DNA from: Quillaja saponaria | Taxonomy: Eukaryota; Streptophyta; Magnoliopsida; Fabales; Quillajaceae | Assembly (NCBI GenBank): GCA_029379385.1 | Contig: CM055617.1 | Location: 7,502,001-7,566,000, forward strand | Reading direction: 5' to 3' | Length of the DNA: 64,000 nt | Shown: in pieces, positions 50,191 to 62,800 of the stretch | How the letters are laid out: every line of letters begins with the position of its first letter | Numbering within the stretch: position 1 is the stretch's first letter | Notes under the pieces: generated by a model | What the model saw: only the letters and a program-made list of their open reading frames with translations | Database searches by the model: none | What the model was told of the DNA's origin: nothing | Translations under genes and position numbers: made by a program

Positions 50191-52089
50191 GAAGAGGCAG
50201 GTTTACATTTTTTTTAGTGGTGAGGTTGTGTATATTTTAATACTACAACTTGTCATTATTGTCGTGTACAATAAGTTATTTACCATCAAATAATTGCACA
50301 TTAAGTAAACTATGCAATTAATTGGTCAAAGTCAGATACCTAATTCATTTGAATAAAGATTTTATAATTCAAGTAATTTACAAATCATATTAAATATAAA
50401 TATATTAGATATATGAATTGTTATACGATCATATCCCATATTATTTTTAAACATATTAAATTTTTATTATTTTAGATTAGGTCAATTTTGAGATTCGGAT
50501 CCTATAAAATTTTTTAAAAATTCTCCATTGCGTATAGAATGGAATATTAACTCAGTCTAGATTATTTTTGTCGTAGTTGTTTTCTCCATCTCTGGTTTAT
50601 TACATTTTGGTACATATGACTTATAGCTACAGTCTGCCTAAATGTTGGAAAAGTCAAACATGGTGGGCCATAGGAAACATGAATTATAAAACGACAAAAA
50701 GCTCTACGCAGGTCGGCTCTAAGAGACATTATCTTGTTTGAGATTGGTCATTTTTTTTAAGGGTGTTTTTTGGGATGATTTTAAGAAATATTGTTGCAAA
50801 TCATGGTTTAAAATACAGTTTTTTTTTATTATTTAGTATGTAAATTAAAAAAAATAAAAATACCTATGAGTAATATTATAAAATTATTAAAAAAGTAAAA
50901 TGAAAAAAGAAACCTGATCTTTTAGGAAGAATCCAAATCCAATTAGAACTTTTCAATAACTAAAACAAAGAGTCCATTTTCTCTTTCTCCTATTTATTAC
51001 ATTTTGGTACGGATGACATAATAGACAAGTCAATTTGTCAAGTACTTAGTGAATTTAGATATTTTATTTTGCAAGAGTTAAATTAAAATTTATATTAAAT
51101 AAAAATTATCAACAAGTTAGAGTCAGTTAACAAATAATTTATGTGAAGAATACTGAAATATTACCAAAGAAAAAAAAAGTAATTTATGTAAAGTTTTCGT
51201 TTTATAAAAATTAACAATATATAGTATAGAAAACAAATAAATGAGACCTTTTTTATATTTTTTTCTGTCTAAATCTTTTTTATTTTATTACGTGCCAACT
51301 TTATCCATTATTTATAATTTTTATTGGATAAACTCTCTCATTTATTAAGTACTATACACTGCTTATACTTTAAAAAAGTTAACCAAGTACACAACCATTG
51401 AAAAATTAATTGGCAAAAAATTATAACAAATATTAGAGTGTATATATATATATATATATACTCTATCATTTGTTAGAAAATATATACTTACATGCGACTA
51501 TATCTTCTTCTTTTTTTCATGTTTTCTCAAACCAACTTTTCACTTTTATTGACAAAACATGAGTTATTAATTCATACATATAATTCTCTAAAGTCAAAAT
51601 TTTTCAAAAATAGAAATTTTCTTTTATATTTATCTTATTTTTAATTTTTTTTCTTAATTAGACATATATATTATCTTACTATATATAAAAGTGACTTAAT
51701 AACTAAAAATTTTGATTTCCTTACATACGTTTATAACTTTTTATTATTGTGTAGTTATCTTTAGTTTTTATTTTGTTTTAAATATACAACCTTATTTTTT
51801 TAACTTTTTTTTTTAATTTTTCTCTATTTTAATATAATATGATTGTAATTATTTTAAGATTATTAATTTATTTTTTACTAATTCTTCTCAATATTAATAA
51901 ATTATAATTTTTTAATAATTCTATATTAATAGTAATTATGATTGAATTTCTCATTTTGTCTGTTTGTTTAATAAATACCTAATAATCTTAATTATTTTAG
52001 TTTCACAAATTTACTAATTAAAAAATATATATAATTATAATATTATTATTTTACCCAAAAAATATTTATATTTTTTATAAATATTCTTC
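50191..52089. other. AT-rich spacer between cupins E and F
   Basis: Parts match 13.3-13.9 kb and, from about 50960, 36.0-37.1 kb. The dead cupin found at this place in units 1 and 2 is absent. TA microsatellite at about 51438-51462. No gene. Confidence 0.5.
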
Positions 52090-52345
52090 CATAATTACTT
52101 ATCATGCACATGAGAAAAGGACATGACAGGTTCAGAGAGAAAGAGAAGATAGATGGTGGCTTCAGGGATTGGGTAGGCATGCATGCATTCGAACAAGTTG
52201 CCAGGAAGAATACCTTCCACCCCTAAAATCCTTATCCTTATTATTGATCATCCGAGCTCTCTCTCTTACTCTCTTTCTCTCTCTATCTCTCTCATTTGGA
52301 TTTGGTGCATGCTGAGCCTGAGTGAACACGAATATCAGGTATACC
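52090..52345 (+). promoter_or_regulatory. Conserved RY-motif block (unit 3)
   Basis: Near-identical to 17271-17515 with CATGCATGCAT, the CT-rich run and ATATCAG|GTATACC all kept. Confidence 0.4.
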
Positions 52346-52793
52346 CTACCACTTAATTAGAAAAAAAAGCGCGCACACATAATTTTGTATTGTAATAAAA
52401 TATTTGGGGGAAATGTAAACAAACAGCTGGCTATAATTCCCAAGACTTATCCCATTTTGGAGAACAACTTTTCTCCCAAGAAGATTCTTCATTTCCCATT
52501 TGGGTAGGGAACCACCAACTCACAAGAATCATCTTCTTTTTTATTTCAAATTGCTAAGTTTCAATTATCCAACTTTCAACTTTTGATAATAAATTTCATT
52601 TTTAATATGAAAATTATTTTATTATTATATAAAAATTAAAATAATTATATTAATCATTTAAACCACAACATGATCACAAACGACTCTGACAACACAATAA
52701 AGAACTATTTCACTTAGAACACTAAGACCCCGATAACGAGTCTTTATTCCTCAAAATGAACATATATGGAGATTAAACTTGTGAAGAATGTTA
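52346..52793. other. Junction spacer before cupin F
   Basis: 52346-52650 matches 17.5-17.83 kb of unit 1, then switches near 52655 to cupin downstream flank (compare 9397 on). This is the join that placed cupin F behind an RY block. Confidence 0.6.
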
Positions 52794-55541
52794 CTAAATT
52801 GTTGGAGGGATGAGAATACTGGTCTTCTTAGTATTTGACAAGAAAAGCTGCTGAAATTCTTCATCCACATTAAGAGAAGCTTCTAAAACTGCAGGAGACA
52901 ATGCCTCCCAAATTGATGTATCCCCCGCTAGCTCTTCTAGTATAGGCCTGCATAAAAAGCAACCCGGCATCACAAAAAGTAACACTAACAGAAAAGGAGA
53001 TTCTGAGAGCACGGAGATTTTTTTTTCTCAATACACTCTGCTCCATCAAATAAAAAATGAATCCCACAAGAGATTCACTTTTTATTTTATTGTGTTCGTA
53101 TGGCCGTGTACAGAGCACACACTTTGGCTCCGTACACGTATCATTATCCTAAAATAAGTTCTTCAAATGATTCTTAAATAATACTAAGCTTGATTACTTT
53201 GTAGTTGTTAGTACAGACAGCAACTCCATTCCATCTGGGCCAGCAATTTGAGCAACCACATAGAATTGTGGTACCACGAGCAAGTCACCTGCTTTTACTG
53301 TTGTGTCCAGCACAAGCTTCCCATTTATACCCACAATCTCAACCTTACCATTCCCTTTGGTAATGTAGATTAATTGAACTGCATAGTTTGCAGGGAAATT
53401 TGCTGACTTAATGGCATTAGCTTCAAGCTTAATTCTGACAGCACTCAACCCAGTTTCTCCAATGAAAGCAAATTCTGACTCTGTCACTTTAGTGACAGAC
53501 CCACCATTTTTAATAGCAATATCTGGTTCTGCAGCATCAATGCTATAGACCAATTTGCTACTCATGTCTTTCTTTGGGTTAGGCATGTGTTTTCCTTCTT
53601 CTAGCTTGATGATCAATACCCCAGTTTGGCTTTTTGTGAGCTTTTGGACTTCATCTTTGGTCAAATTGTAAGCTCTGCTGGTGAGTTCAGTCGAGAAACC
53701 ACCCAAAATACCCATGGCTCCTGTAAGAAGAAAGTAGGAGAATTCACCAGGAATAAGAGCTGTAGAAGTTTCACCCAAAAATACCAAAATGAGTTCTGAA
53801 TCTCCGTTGTTGAACCACCATGAGACTGCTCCAAGAGGTACTGGTATGATATCTCCTTTCTTAAGCTTCAACACTTTCTGGTGTGATGAGTTAGGAAGTA
53901 CCATTCCAACTACAACTTCAGTCCCTGCATTTCCAAAATAGATTACAGATGGGAAGAACACAATCCGGGTCTGAGTCTGGAAAACAGTTGTGAGAGAGAT
54001 AAATATAAATTTCGAACTAGATTAAGCTCATAATAGAATAGAGAAATCAAAATAGGGCTACATGGCTTGCATATTTACTGCACCTACTACTCATAGGTTA
54101 TTAACATTAATAACTTAAAATGATCTACAATTACTAAGAATAGTATTATGAATATTGAAAAAAATAAAATGAAGAAAATTTTAAAAATAATTAATATTAA
54201 ACTATCAGTGTCAGTATAAATTATTATAGTAAGAAAATGTTATTTAGTATAGATGATAGGTGTTAGAGAGAACTATCATTAAGAAAGATATGACTATTTT
54301 AAGTATTATTAAAAATAATACACTGCACTGATGTGAATGAAAAAAAATATTTCATATAGCGTACTCCAAGGATTGAAAGAAAATAATTCATATAGCTTAC
54401 TTTATGGGTTTAAGACTTATTTGTATTATTTTAATATTCAAAATAAATAAAATTTCACATGGGCTACATGTTATCATTTGGTCTTGCAAGCACGATTTGG
54501 GTTTGGTTTTGAGATATAGTTTTTCCTAAAATTTAGTTTTGGTTGTGGTTTTACGAGATTTCGACATCAATGACTAAAAATAGATCAGAGATTGGATCTA
54601 GATGCGGGCATCCAAATTGCAATCTGTACAACAGGGAAGAAGAAGGACTTCGTTTCTGATTGGATCTGGTTCGAAATTGCTGAAGGACCAATACTATTGT
54701 GGGAAATCTAGATGAAGTGGTAAACTCCAAGGCTGAGGAAATTTAGTTTCCCATGTATTAGAAAGTGAGAGCTGAAATTTTGTAGAGCAATAGAAATGGA
54801 TGGTCGATTTGTAGAATTAAGAATCAAAATAATGTGTACTGGTTTTCTTTGCTACTAAGAGAGGAATATATAGAGAAAGAAAAGAAGGAGAGAGAAGGTT
54901 AGGGAAGAGATGAAAATGAATGAGTTTTAAGGAAGATAAGAAAATGAAAAGTCAAAAAGAATAAAAATAATTTTTACCATTTTTTTTTATTAAGAATGGA
55001 TTCCATTTTCGTCTCCATATCATTTCCTTTCGTACATATATCACTATTCTTTTTTTATTATAATTTTTTATAATAAATTTATATTGTCTTGCAAATGATC
55101 AATCACATCAAAAGCCAATAATACTTGATAGCAAGTAGAAACTCCAAAATAGAATATTAAGGAATATATAAATTAGTTAAATGGATAATTTTTTCAATTT
55201 TATTTAAAAAATTTAAAATTATGTTTCATTTTTATTAAAATTGAGAAATTTATAAAAACAAAAAAGAGATTTATCTAGAGTTAAACTGATAAATTCAAGG
55301 AATTTCTTATCAAAAAAAAAAAAAAAAAACCAATATACTAACCTTGAAGAACATAACCAACTTTAGACGAATCTGAATAATGAGGAAGAGCAAAGCCACG
55401 GGGTTGTAGAGTAAGCCTACCAGCACCAACGTTAGTTTTCCCAAGCAATGGAAATTTGGAGCTTGACCAAGTTTCATACTTTCCACCCTCTACCTCACTA
55501 ACTATCTGAGCAGTCATGGGTGTTAAGTCTGCGTTTTCCAT
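52794..55541 (-). CDS. Cupin F: 11S-globulin/glutelin-D-like protein
   Basis: Exons 55541-55343, 53924-53198 and 52947-52794 code for 359 residues with the family motifs and no cysteine. Exon 1 is the most divergent of the four (MENADLTPMTAQIVSEVEGG, HYSDSSK). Exons 2-3 are almost identical to cupin E, and TEVVVGMV replaces TEGVVGMV. Intron 1 is only 1418 bp and half of it is unrelated to the other copies (see 54465-55130). Splice borders are intact. Expected to be functional. Confidence 0.92.
54465..55130 (-). other. Foreign promoter-like insertion in cupin F intron 1
   Basis: This stretch replaces most of the intron sequence shared by A, C and E. Read on the gene's own strand it has a CT-rich run, a TATATATT box at 54872-54865, then sequence of normal base composition with several short ATG frames, resembling a plant promoter and 5' leader. 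Its source is not in this window. It could start transcripts that skip exon 1, or it may be inert. Confidence 0.45.
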
Positions 55542-55912
55542 TGCTTAATTCCTTGCACTTTCTCAAATAAACACTGAAAAATTAAATACACAAAACCCAT
55601 AAACAAACATTTGGATCTGGATCTTCAATGGAGGGAATCATGTAAGTAAAAAAGAAGAAGAAGAAGAAATAGACACAATTTTTTATTAAATATATTTGAG
55701 AAAAGAAAGTATCGATGTGTGCCCTTTTCTTTCCGAACAAAATCTCTTGAAGATGATCAAAATCTTTCAAATTTCAGTGGGTGAATTTACAAAATCTACA
55801 ATGCAAATGAGGTTAACAAAGCTATACCTTTGATTTTGGAAAGAAATTGTGTAATGGTGGAGAAGTTTACAATATGAGTAAACAAAAAGTACGTACCACA
55901 GAAGTATTTATA
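55542..55912 (-). promoter_or_regulatory. Cupin F promoter and leader
   Basis: TATAAATA at 55905-55912; leader intron likely, with donor AAAG|GTATAGC near 55826. More diverged than the other three promoters and contains an AAG microsatellite near 55650. Confidence 0.55.
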
Positions 55913-58373
55913 GAAGAGGAAGATTTACATTTTTGGTCAGGTTGTGCACGTTTTTGAACCTTCAGAAAGAAGACAATTTTGCCACAACTTATCATTATTG
56001 TCCTTTCTATAAGTTCATGAACGTAATTACTATCAACTACTTCTATCTACTTTTACTTCTCAATTTAGTTTCCTTGTAGAACTTGGCAAAATCAGATTCT
56101 TGACTTTTCTTCAATCTTTATCAATATTCATCTATTTTTTGAAATTTAATTTTCATGAATTTTGATTTACAATGTTGTAAGAAAATTAAAATTCAGTGGA
56201 AAGTTAGGAATTATTTTGTTAAATTGTGTGTGTAAATTTGACATAAAAGTATTTCTAAAAAGTTTCTAGAAGAGCTATATCCTACTTTCATACGTAATCT
56301 ATTTAACTCAATTAAGTCCATTGACATGAATAAATGTAATTAATCAAAAAAATAAAGTGTAATTATATATACAATACATTTCAGTCGATGTTAAGTCTCA
56401 TCTCATAAATAAATAAAATATATAAACTCATACTAATTTTTTAATTATATTTGTCATGCAATATTAAACAATATATGCAATCTTACCTATGAATATAATT
56501 TCTTAAATTATCAATTACAAATTTTCCATTAAATTTAAATTTGTTATATGTTTATCTTGTTATAAAAAAATATCATTAATTTAATTTATTTTGTTTGGTA
56601 CACCTTACCAAATAAGTACTAAATAATTTTGTCATAGCTATTTTCTCTATCTTGTACTTATTACATTTTGGTACACACAACTTAGCAGCCACCGCCCACG
56701 GCCCCTACCTTGTTAAGACACGACTTAGCAGCCACCGCCCATGGTCCCCTACCTTGTTAAGATGACACGCCACTTCAATTTGTCGTAGCGACTTTACATA
56801 TTTTTGGTTGCGGGAGTCAAATTAAAATCAAAATTAAAATTTATATTAAACAAAAATTATCAACAAGCTAGAGTCAATTAAAATAATTTATGTGAAGAAT
56901 AATGAAATATTACAAAAGAAAGTAATTTATGCCAAGTTTTTGTTTTATAAAAATTAACAGTATATATTATAGAAAACAAATAAATCATACTTTTTATATA
57001 TATTTTCTGTTTAAACCTTTATTTTATTTTATTACGTACCAACTTTATCCACTATTTATAATTGTACTATATATTGCTTATACTTTTAAAAAGTTAACCA
57101 AGTACACAACCATTGAAAAATTAATTGGAAAAAAATTATAACAAATATATATATACTCTATCATTTGTTAGAAAATATTAAAATTATATTGACATGCTAC
57201 CATATCTTTTTGTTCATGTTTACAAACCAACTTTGAATGAAAAAACATGATTTATTAATTCATACATACATTTCTCTAAAGTCATATTAAAAAAAATAAA
57301 ATAGAAATATTCTTTTTTATATATATCAGTCTTAATTTTTACTTTTTTTTTCTAATTAAAAACACAGTGATTGAAAAACCAAAAGCATTAGCATCAATGT
57401 TATCCCACCACCGGAAGCAGAGGAAGTAAACATATATATACTTGAAAAGTGTAATGCAAATTCAACAAACATATATATAAATAAATAATTTAGAGCAAAG
57501 GAATTGATTTAAGAAAATTAAAACAATAGACAATGTAGAAAATTTTTATTTATAATATTTTTGTAGGAGACATATTTATAGTAACACTTATTGGTTTTTT
57601 AAAATACAATAGTACTCTTGTTCATTAATTTAAAGAATAAAATAAGATTTATAGGTATTTTCTTTTTAAAGGAGCAAATGAATTTTGAGCTCTTTTGGGA
57701 CTTGTTCTTGGGACCGGCACTTTCCTCTTAGCTAATTGAACTAAGGTCTTAGAGACATTAAGTTTGGTTAAGCTATCAAATCAACAAGCTCAAAAGAAAA
57801 ATACAATTTTGGAGTTTATTTATGAGTTTGGAGAAGATATGAGAGAGTAAAAGAGAGGAGACTGAAGAAAAAAAAAACATTTATCTCATTTCAGAATTGA
57901 AAATAAATAAAGGGAGACGAAATGGAAAGATAAATTAAAATTTTTTTTGTTGGGAAATGCCTGAAAATAAATGAAAATGATATGTTGTTGCATGGTTTTA
58001 TAATTTTACTCTTGAAATATTTTATTTGAGTATTAGTATGTATTTATTAAAAAGGATAATGATATATATTTATCATCACATAAAAAAAATATTATAATAT
58101 ACTTTCTCTTATTTCTCTAAATGTCCCAGATTTAAAGGAATTAAAAAAATAGAGTTTGTAGAAATTTAGGGAGGTACCCCCTCTATTTCTTCTTCATCCT
58201 TCAAAAAAAAAAAAAAAAAATTCAAACCAAAGAATATATAATAAAACTCTTCTTTTGTCAGCATAAAAGTTTCAAGTCATTATTTATGAAAAATAGCAAA
58301 CATATACTCAAGCTCAACTTGAATTAAAATATTCCAACTCGAGCCTCATTTTGAATTGGAGCAAGCTCATTAG
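55913..58373. other. AT-rich spacer behind cupin F
   Basis: Parts match the 16.0-16.6 kb and 18.5-19.0 kb spacers, showing that the spacer was copied together with F. No copia fragment. Poly-A runs and low-complexity DNA near 58.0-58.3 kb. No gene. Confidence 0.5.
56680..56766. repeat. Short direct repeat, two copies of about 43 bp
   Basis: CTTAGCAGCCACCGCCCA occurs at 56681 and again at 56724, each followed by CCCCTACCTTGTTAAGA. G+C-rich against its surroundings; absent from the other units in this form. Confidence 0.8.
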
Positions 58374-58867
58374 TAGGGGTGTCAAAGCTCAGCTCGGCTC
58401 GGCTCGGCTCGTTTCATCTCATTTTAGGCGAGCTCGAGCTCATCTCAGGCTCGCGAGCTTAAGCTCTTTAAAAGCTCGTGAGCAAATATTAAAGCTCAGT
58501 TTGGCTCGTTAAGGGCTCTTGAAATTTTTTTAAAAATTCTAAAAAAAATTTGTAAGCAATGAGAGTTTAACTCAAAACCACTTAGTAAGTGTTTATACAA
58601 ATTACCACTAAACGAAGTAACAATTTATATTAATTTTTTTATATATAAATAGATTTATTATAAATGTATATATAAATAGTAAAAAAAAAATTCAATAGTA
58701 TTAAATGAGCTAGCTCATGAGCCGAGCTTCGGAAATATTGAGGTCGGCTCTTTTACTAAACGAGCTCAAAATAAAGCTCAAGATCGGCTTGTTTTTTAAG
58801 CGAGCTGAGCTTGATCCGAGTTCTTAACAAGTAGCTCACGAGCTAGCTTGGCTCATTGCCACCTCTA
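58374..58867. mobile_element. hAT-type MITE rich in GAGCTC palindromes
   Basis: 494 bp with ends TAGGGGTGTCAA and TTGCCACCTCTA (inverted), flanked by CTCATTAG (58366-58373) and CTTATTAG (58868-58875), an 8-bp target duplication with one mismatch, as typical for hAT. Inner parts are full of GCTCG/CGAGC motifs able to fold back. No open frame of note. Present only in unit 3. Confidence 0.85.
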
Positions 58868-59469
58868 CTTATTAGTTAGACTTGAGTGCTTTAAGGTGGG
58901 CATATGAGGTTTGATACTTAATTATTTCATCAGTTTGAAACTATAGTGCAGTTTATTTGTTTCGAGTTGAATACAAAATTGAGCATCAACAAACTCGAGT
59001 TGATTTTTTGTCCTAAATTTAATGAACTTTTAATCCCAAAGGGTTAGAATAGCGATCAATAATGTGTGTTTTATTTATTGGCTTAATAGGTTAGAATCTT
59101 TTTAAGAGAGTAAAATTTTCATAAATTCTCTAGTTTCAGCCAATAGCCAGTTGAGGTGTGCATAACGTTATTTGAACAGTACTTGACAGCTTAACCTAGA
59201 AAAAAAAAAATCTATGAATAAATAAAATAATACTTTACAAAAAAATAATGAATTGTGTCTAGTGAATATTTTACCAAAAAAAAAAAAAAAATGTTGTTAT
59301 GTAACATATAACATATAATTTTATTGCCAATTATTGTTAATCAAATAAAGGTTCAAATATATAGTTACTTTTTTGTTTTATATATTTTTCATCTGCATTC
59401 TGATTTTTTTCTATCTATATTACATTTTCCTTGTGGATAGTAGATTTTCTGTGTAACATTTTTCTTTTT

Positions 59470-59750
59470 GATAGAGGCCATATATGTGATGGAGTATCTC
59501 AGCCCAAATATATATTTTTGCGATCCGCCAAGAGTTCCGGTTCAAGTTTTTCTCAAGGCCTAACCCGTTAATCACATCAACGGTTAACTGCATCGGGACT
59601 CAAGCCTTTTATTTTTTTTTTGGGCCTGAGACTCAAGCCTGTTGGAACTCCGAAGAAGACGGAAAATGAAGAGCTAGCAAACACCGCTTGCCGTCGAACG
59701 TGGTCGAAATTGTTGTCAGAGCGCCGGTTGAGTCGGTTGGTTCTACTACC
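59470..59750 (-). pseudogene. Unidentified exon, head-to-head with CDC48C (copy 3)
   Basis: Counterpart of 22668-22940, more decayed: a roughly 33-bp insertion at about 59600-59635, bordered by repeats of ACTCAAGCCT, interrupts it, and stops appear. NRNSWRI is still legible. Family not recognised. Confidence 0.4.
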
Positions 59751-59889
59751 AGACTACTGGTACTGGTACATTAGGGTTTATCTGGGTGACAATCAATTGG
59801 TCAGAGGAAGAAGAAGATGGTGAAGGAGTTAGGTATATTACCTTTGTGTTAATTCATAGTCGTTAGTACTTAACACAGAATCTGCCAAA

Positions 59890-62800
59890 ATTGGGAAGAG
59901 GGTTTGGAGGAAGCAGGCCACGCTCACAACTAGAAATTCTTCTCTGTCGGATTGAGTCCTGCAAATGCTGAGGCTAGGTGCTCCATTTTATATGATTTCG
60001 GCTACTGAGGTGGTATCTGGTGTCTCAGGTATTAACCTCCTATCTATTTAAACTCCTGTTTATGCTGTAATTCCAGACTTTTGTTCTATATCACCATTCT
60101 AAGTGGAATTCTATAGACGCATGAACTCATGAAGTTTTAGTTGATTGAGCATTGTAATTGCTGTCCATTGCTAGTCCTGATCTAAAAAATTCCCTGAATC
60201 ATATATGTATCTATGATTTTATTTTCAGTTCTGTTAGGTACAGTGAGTGCTTTCATCTTGGTTCCAGACAAAAAAATAATATGTCATGCCTGTTGTTACT
60301 TCACCAAATTGAAATTCAAAACTTTTGTGTACATTAATATGATCTTGGTGGCTGCATTTACGTACAGAGAATTTGCAAAGAGAGATGGGGAGACGAATTG
60401 TGACACAGTCAATGTGACGAAGTAATAGGATTCCAGATTTATATAATTTATATTATGTAATATTAGAATTAGGAATCAATTAATAATAATTTATTATTAT
60501 TAGGAATATTAGTTTCTTTTTATTAAGATTTTAGGATTTATTCCTATGTTATTGAATTTTATTTTTATTAGGAGTTATTAGTTTCTTTTTATTAAGATTT
60601 TAGATTTATTCTTATGTTATTGAATTTTATTTTTATTAGGACTCTAAATTTACCTTTTATGTTATTAGAGTTTTTCAGGAGACTATATATATAATGACCC
60701 TAGTATTATGTTGTAAAGAAGCCTTTGCCTTCTATTTGTCCCTCTATCTTTTGGTTCTGCCTTACTGATGACTTGCATGGATGACTATGCAAGGGTTGAG
60801 ATTCTGTCTGTGCATACACACAATCTTAAACTTGAGAGTTCATTTGATATTCATGAAAATAGCTAGGGCTACATCATGATTCGTTGAAGCTAATTTGGCA
60901 AGACTGGCTAACAAGGCTGGTATGCTTGCCATGACGAGAATCCTTGACGAAAGAAAGTTATCTCATGATTCTGCAGAAAAGGGGAATCCTGAAGATTGGT
61001 GGAGACAACCATGGTTGCCTGAAGAGATGGATAAGATTGCTAATCAAAATGTCTGACTTTGAGGTACTCAAAGGATTCTTAGCATGATTGATATGCTTAT
61101 ACCTATTTGCTAATGTTTGAGATATTGCCATGAATGTTATCTATCATGGCCAGTTAGTTTAGTTTTCTATTCTATGATATACACGTAGTTTTATATTTTC
61201 ATCATGACAAACTACTTCATCTTGGTGACCAAGATCTTTTCATATTTATGTGCATATTATAACTTGAATGAAATTCAGGAGGAGTATACATGACCATGAA
61301 TACAGTGGTTGCTTTACTTCTATTTTTTGGGCATTTTGCAGGAAGCAGTGAAAATGGTTCAACATTTACTAAAGAAAGAAGGATTCTCTTCCATTCCTAA
61401 TGAAACTTGGGAAAACGTTGGAGGGTATGATAATATAAGCCAGGTTTTTGACCATTACATTGTTAGGCGCATAAAATATCCAGAGGTTTATGAGGTAATT
61501 ATTAACTTAATGCTTCAGTCGTGTCTCTTTTTCTCACATTATATATACCATTGAAAGTGGAAAAGAAAAAAAAAATAATAATAATTCTAGTAGGGAATAA
61601 CTTTTAAAGAAGGATATAATATTTAAACTATGAATGAGAAATTGAGAATGCTTAAAAAAGTTGCTAGCTGAAGATGAATGTAGCTTGCTTGAACTAGCTT
61701 AATATTTTTTTCCTTACTAATCTTGTTGGCAGAGCTTTCTATTGCAATACAAAACACTCACGATAAGTAAGCTTGCTATCTTCAGTTTCTTTTGGTCCAT
61801 TCCACCTTGTGAGTGTGGAAGAAGTCAAATATCGAAAAGAGTAATTCCATGGGGATATTGATTTTTTTTTTCCTTCATGTTTTGGTGTTTTGGCTGTTTG
61901 AATGTCATAGGTGAGAGTAGTTTCTATTCATATCTAGGATTGACTGGTTGAAAAGGATTCATGTAGTTCATGTTTTGGACTTTGAAGAAATCTTAATGCA
62001 GTCAATATAATTCAATTGGGAATTTGAGACACATGCTTTGTTATTTTGAGTTGAGAGTTCTTACCAGTTACCAGTAGAACAACTGTGGGGTAGAGCCAAT
62101 TTCCATTAGCTTTTGTAGCTTGCTTTCAGTCTGGTGCGACTGACAACATGGCCATTTCAGGCTATTCATTTCTTCCCCCCTAGCTTATTTCGTGAATTTA
62201 ATTAGCTGACTGATCGTTCAAAATCATCTAACCTTTAGAGTTTCGAGTGGATCTGGAGCCACTGATTTTTTACTCTATGGGCCTCCTGGTTCGTGGTAAA
62301 ACACTGATTGCTAAGGCTGTAGCCAATAAGGCAGGAGCCAATTTCGTTCCACATTAGGTCATTTAATTTGTCCACTTTTTTTATTTTTTTTTATTTTTAC
62401 AATAATTCCAAGTTCTGGCACCATTCGTTTCCTAAGCATGTTCAGTTAAAACCCTTTCTGATTGTAATGGGTTTTGTTGTGTGATTAGGGGCCTGAACTT
62501 CTAAGTAAGTATGTTGGAGAAAGTGAACTAGCAGTACGAACATTGTTTACTTGTGCAAGGGCATGCTCACCCTGCATACTTTTCTTCGATGAGGTTTGTG
62601 GTTCTTTCCCTTCATCAACGTTGTTCTCTGTTAGTTTAAACACAGTACATATCTCTGTCCTTCAGTGTGTGTTTTCTTCCCCTTCTGTCTGTCTGCCTGT
62701 GAAAAAGAAAATAACTATCTTATTAATACACAGAAAATACTTTTATCTGTCTCTATACTTTGTCAGTCTCCAAAGATTCTTCAAATAAGAAGTAAGCAGG

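Larger units (their letters stand above)
44937..62171. repeat. Tandem segmental duplication unit 3
   Basis: Starts at the RLK joint and ends where the CDC48C intron runs on into native sequence instead of RLK (after 62171). It carries cupins E and F with a second copy of the AT-rich spacer behind F, an RY block between them, no copia fragment and no dead cupin. About 17.2 kb. Confidence 0.85.
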
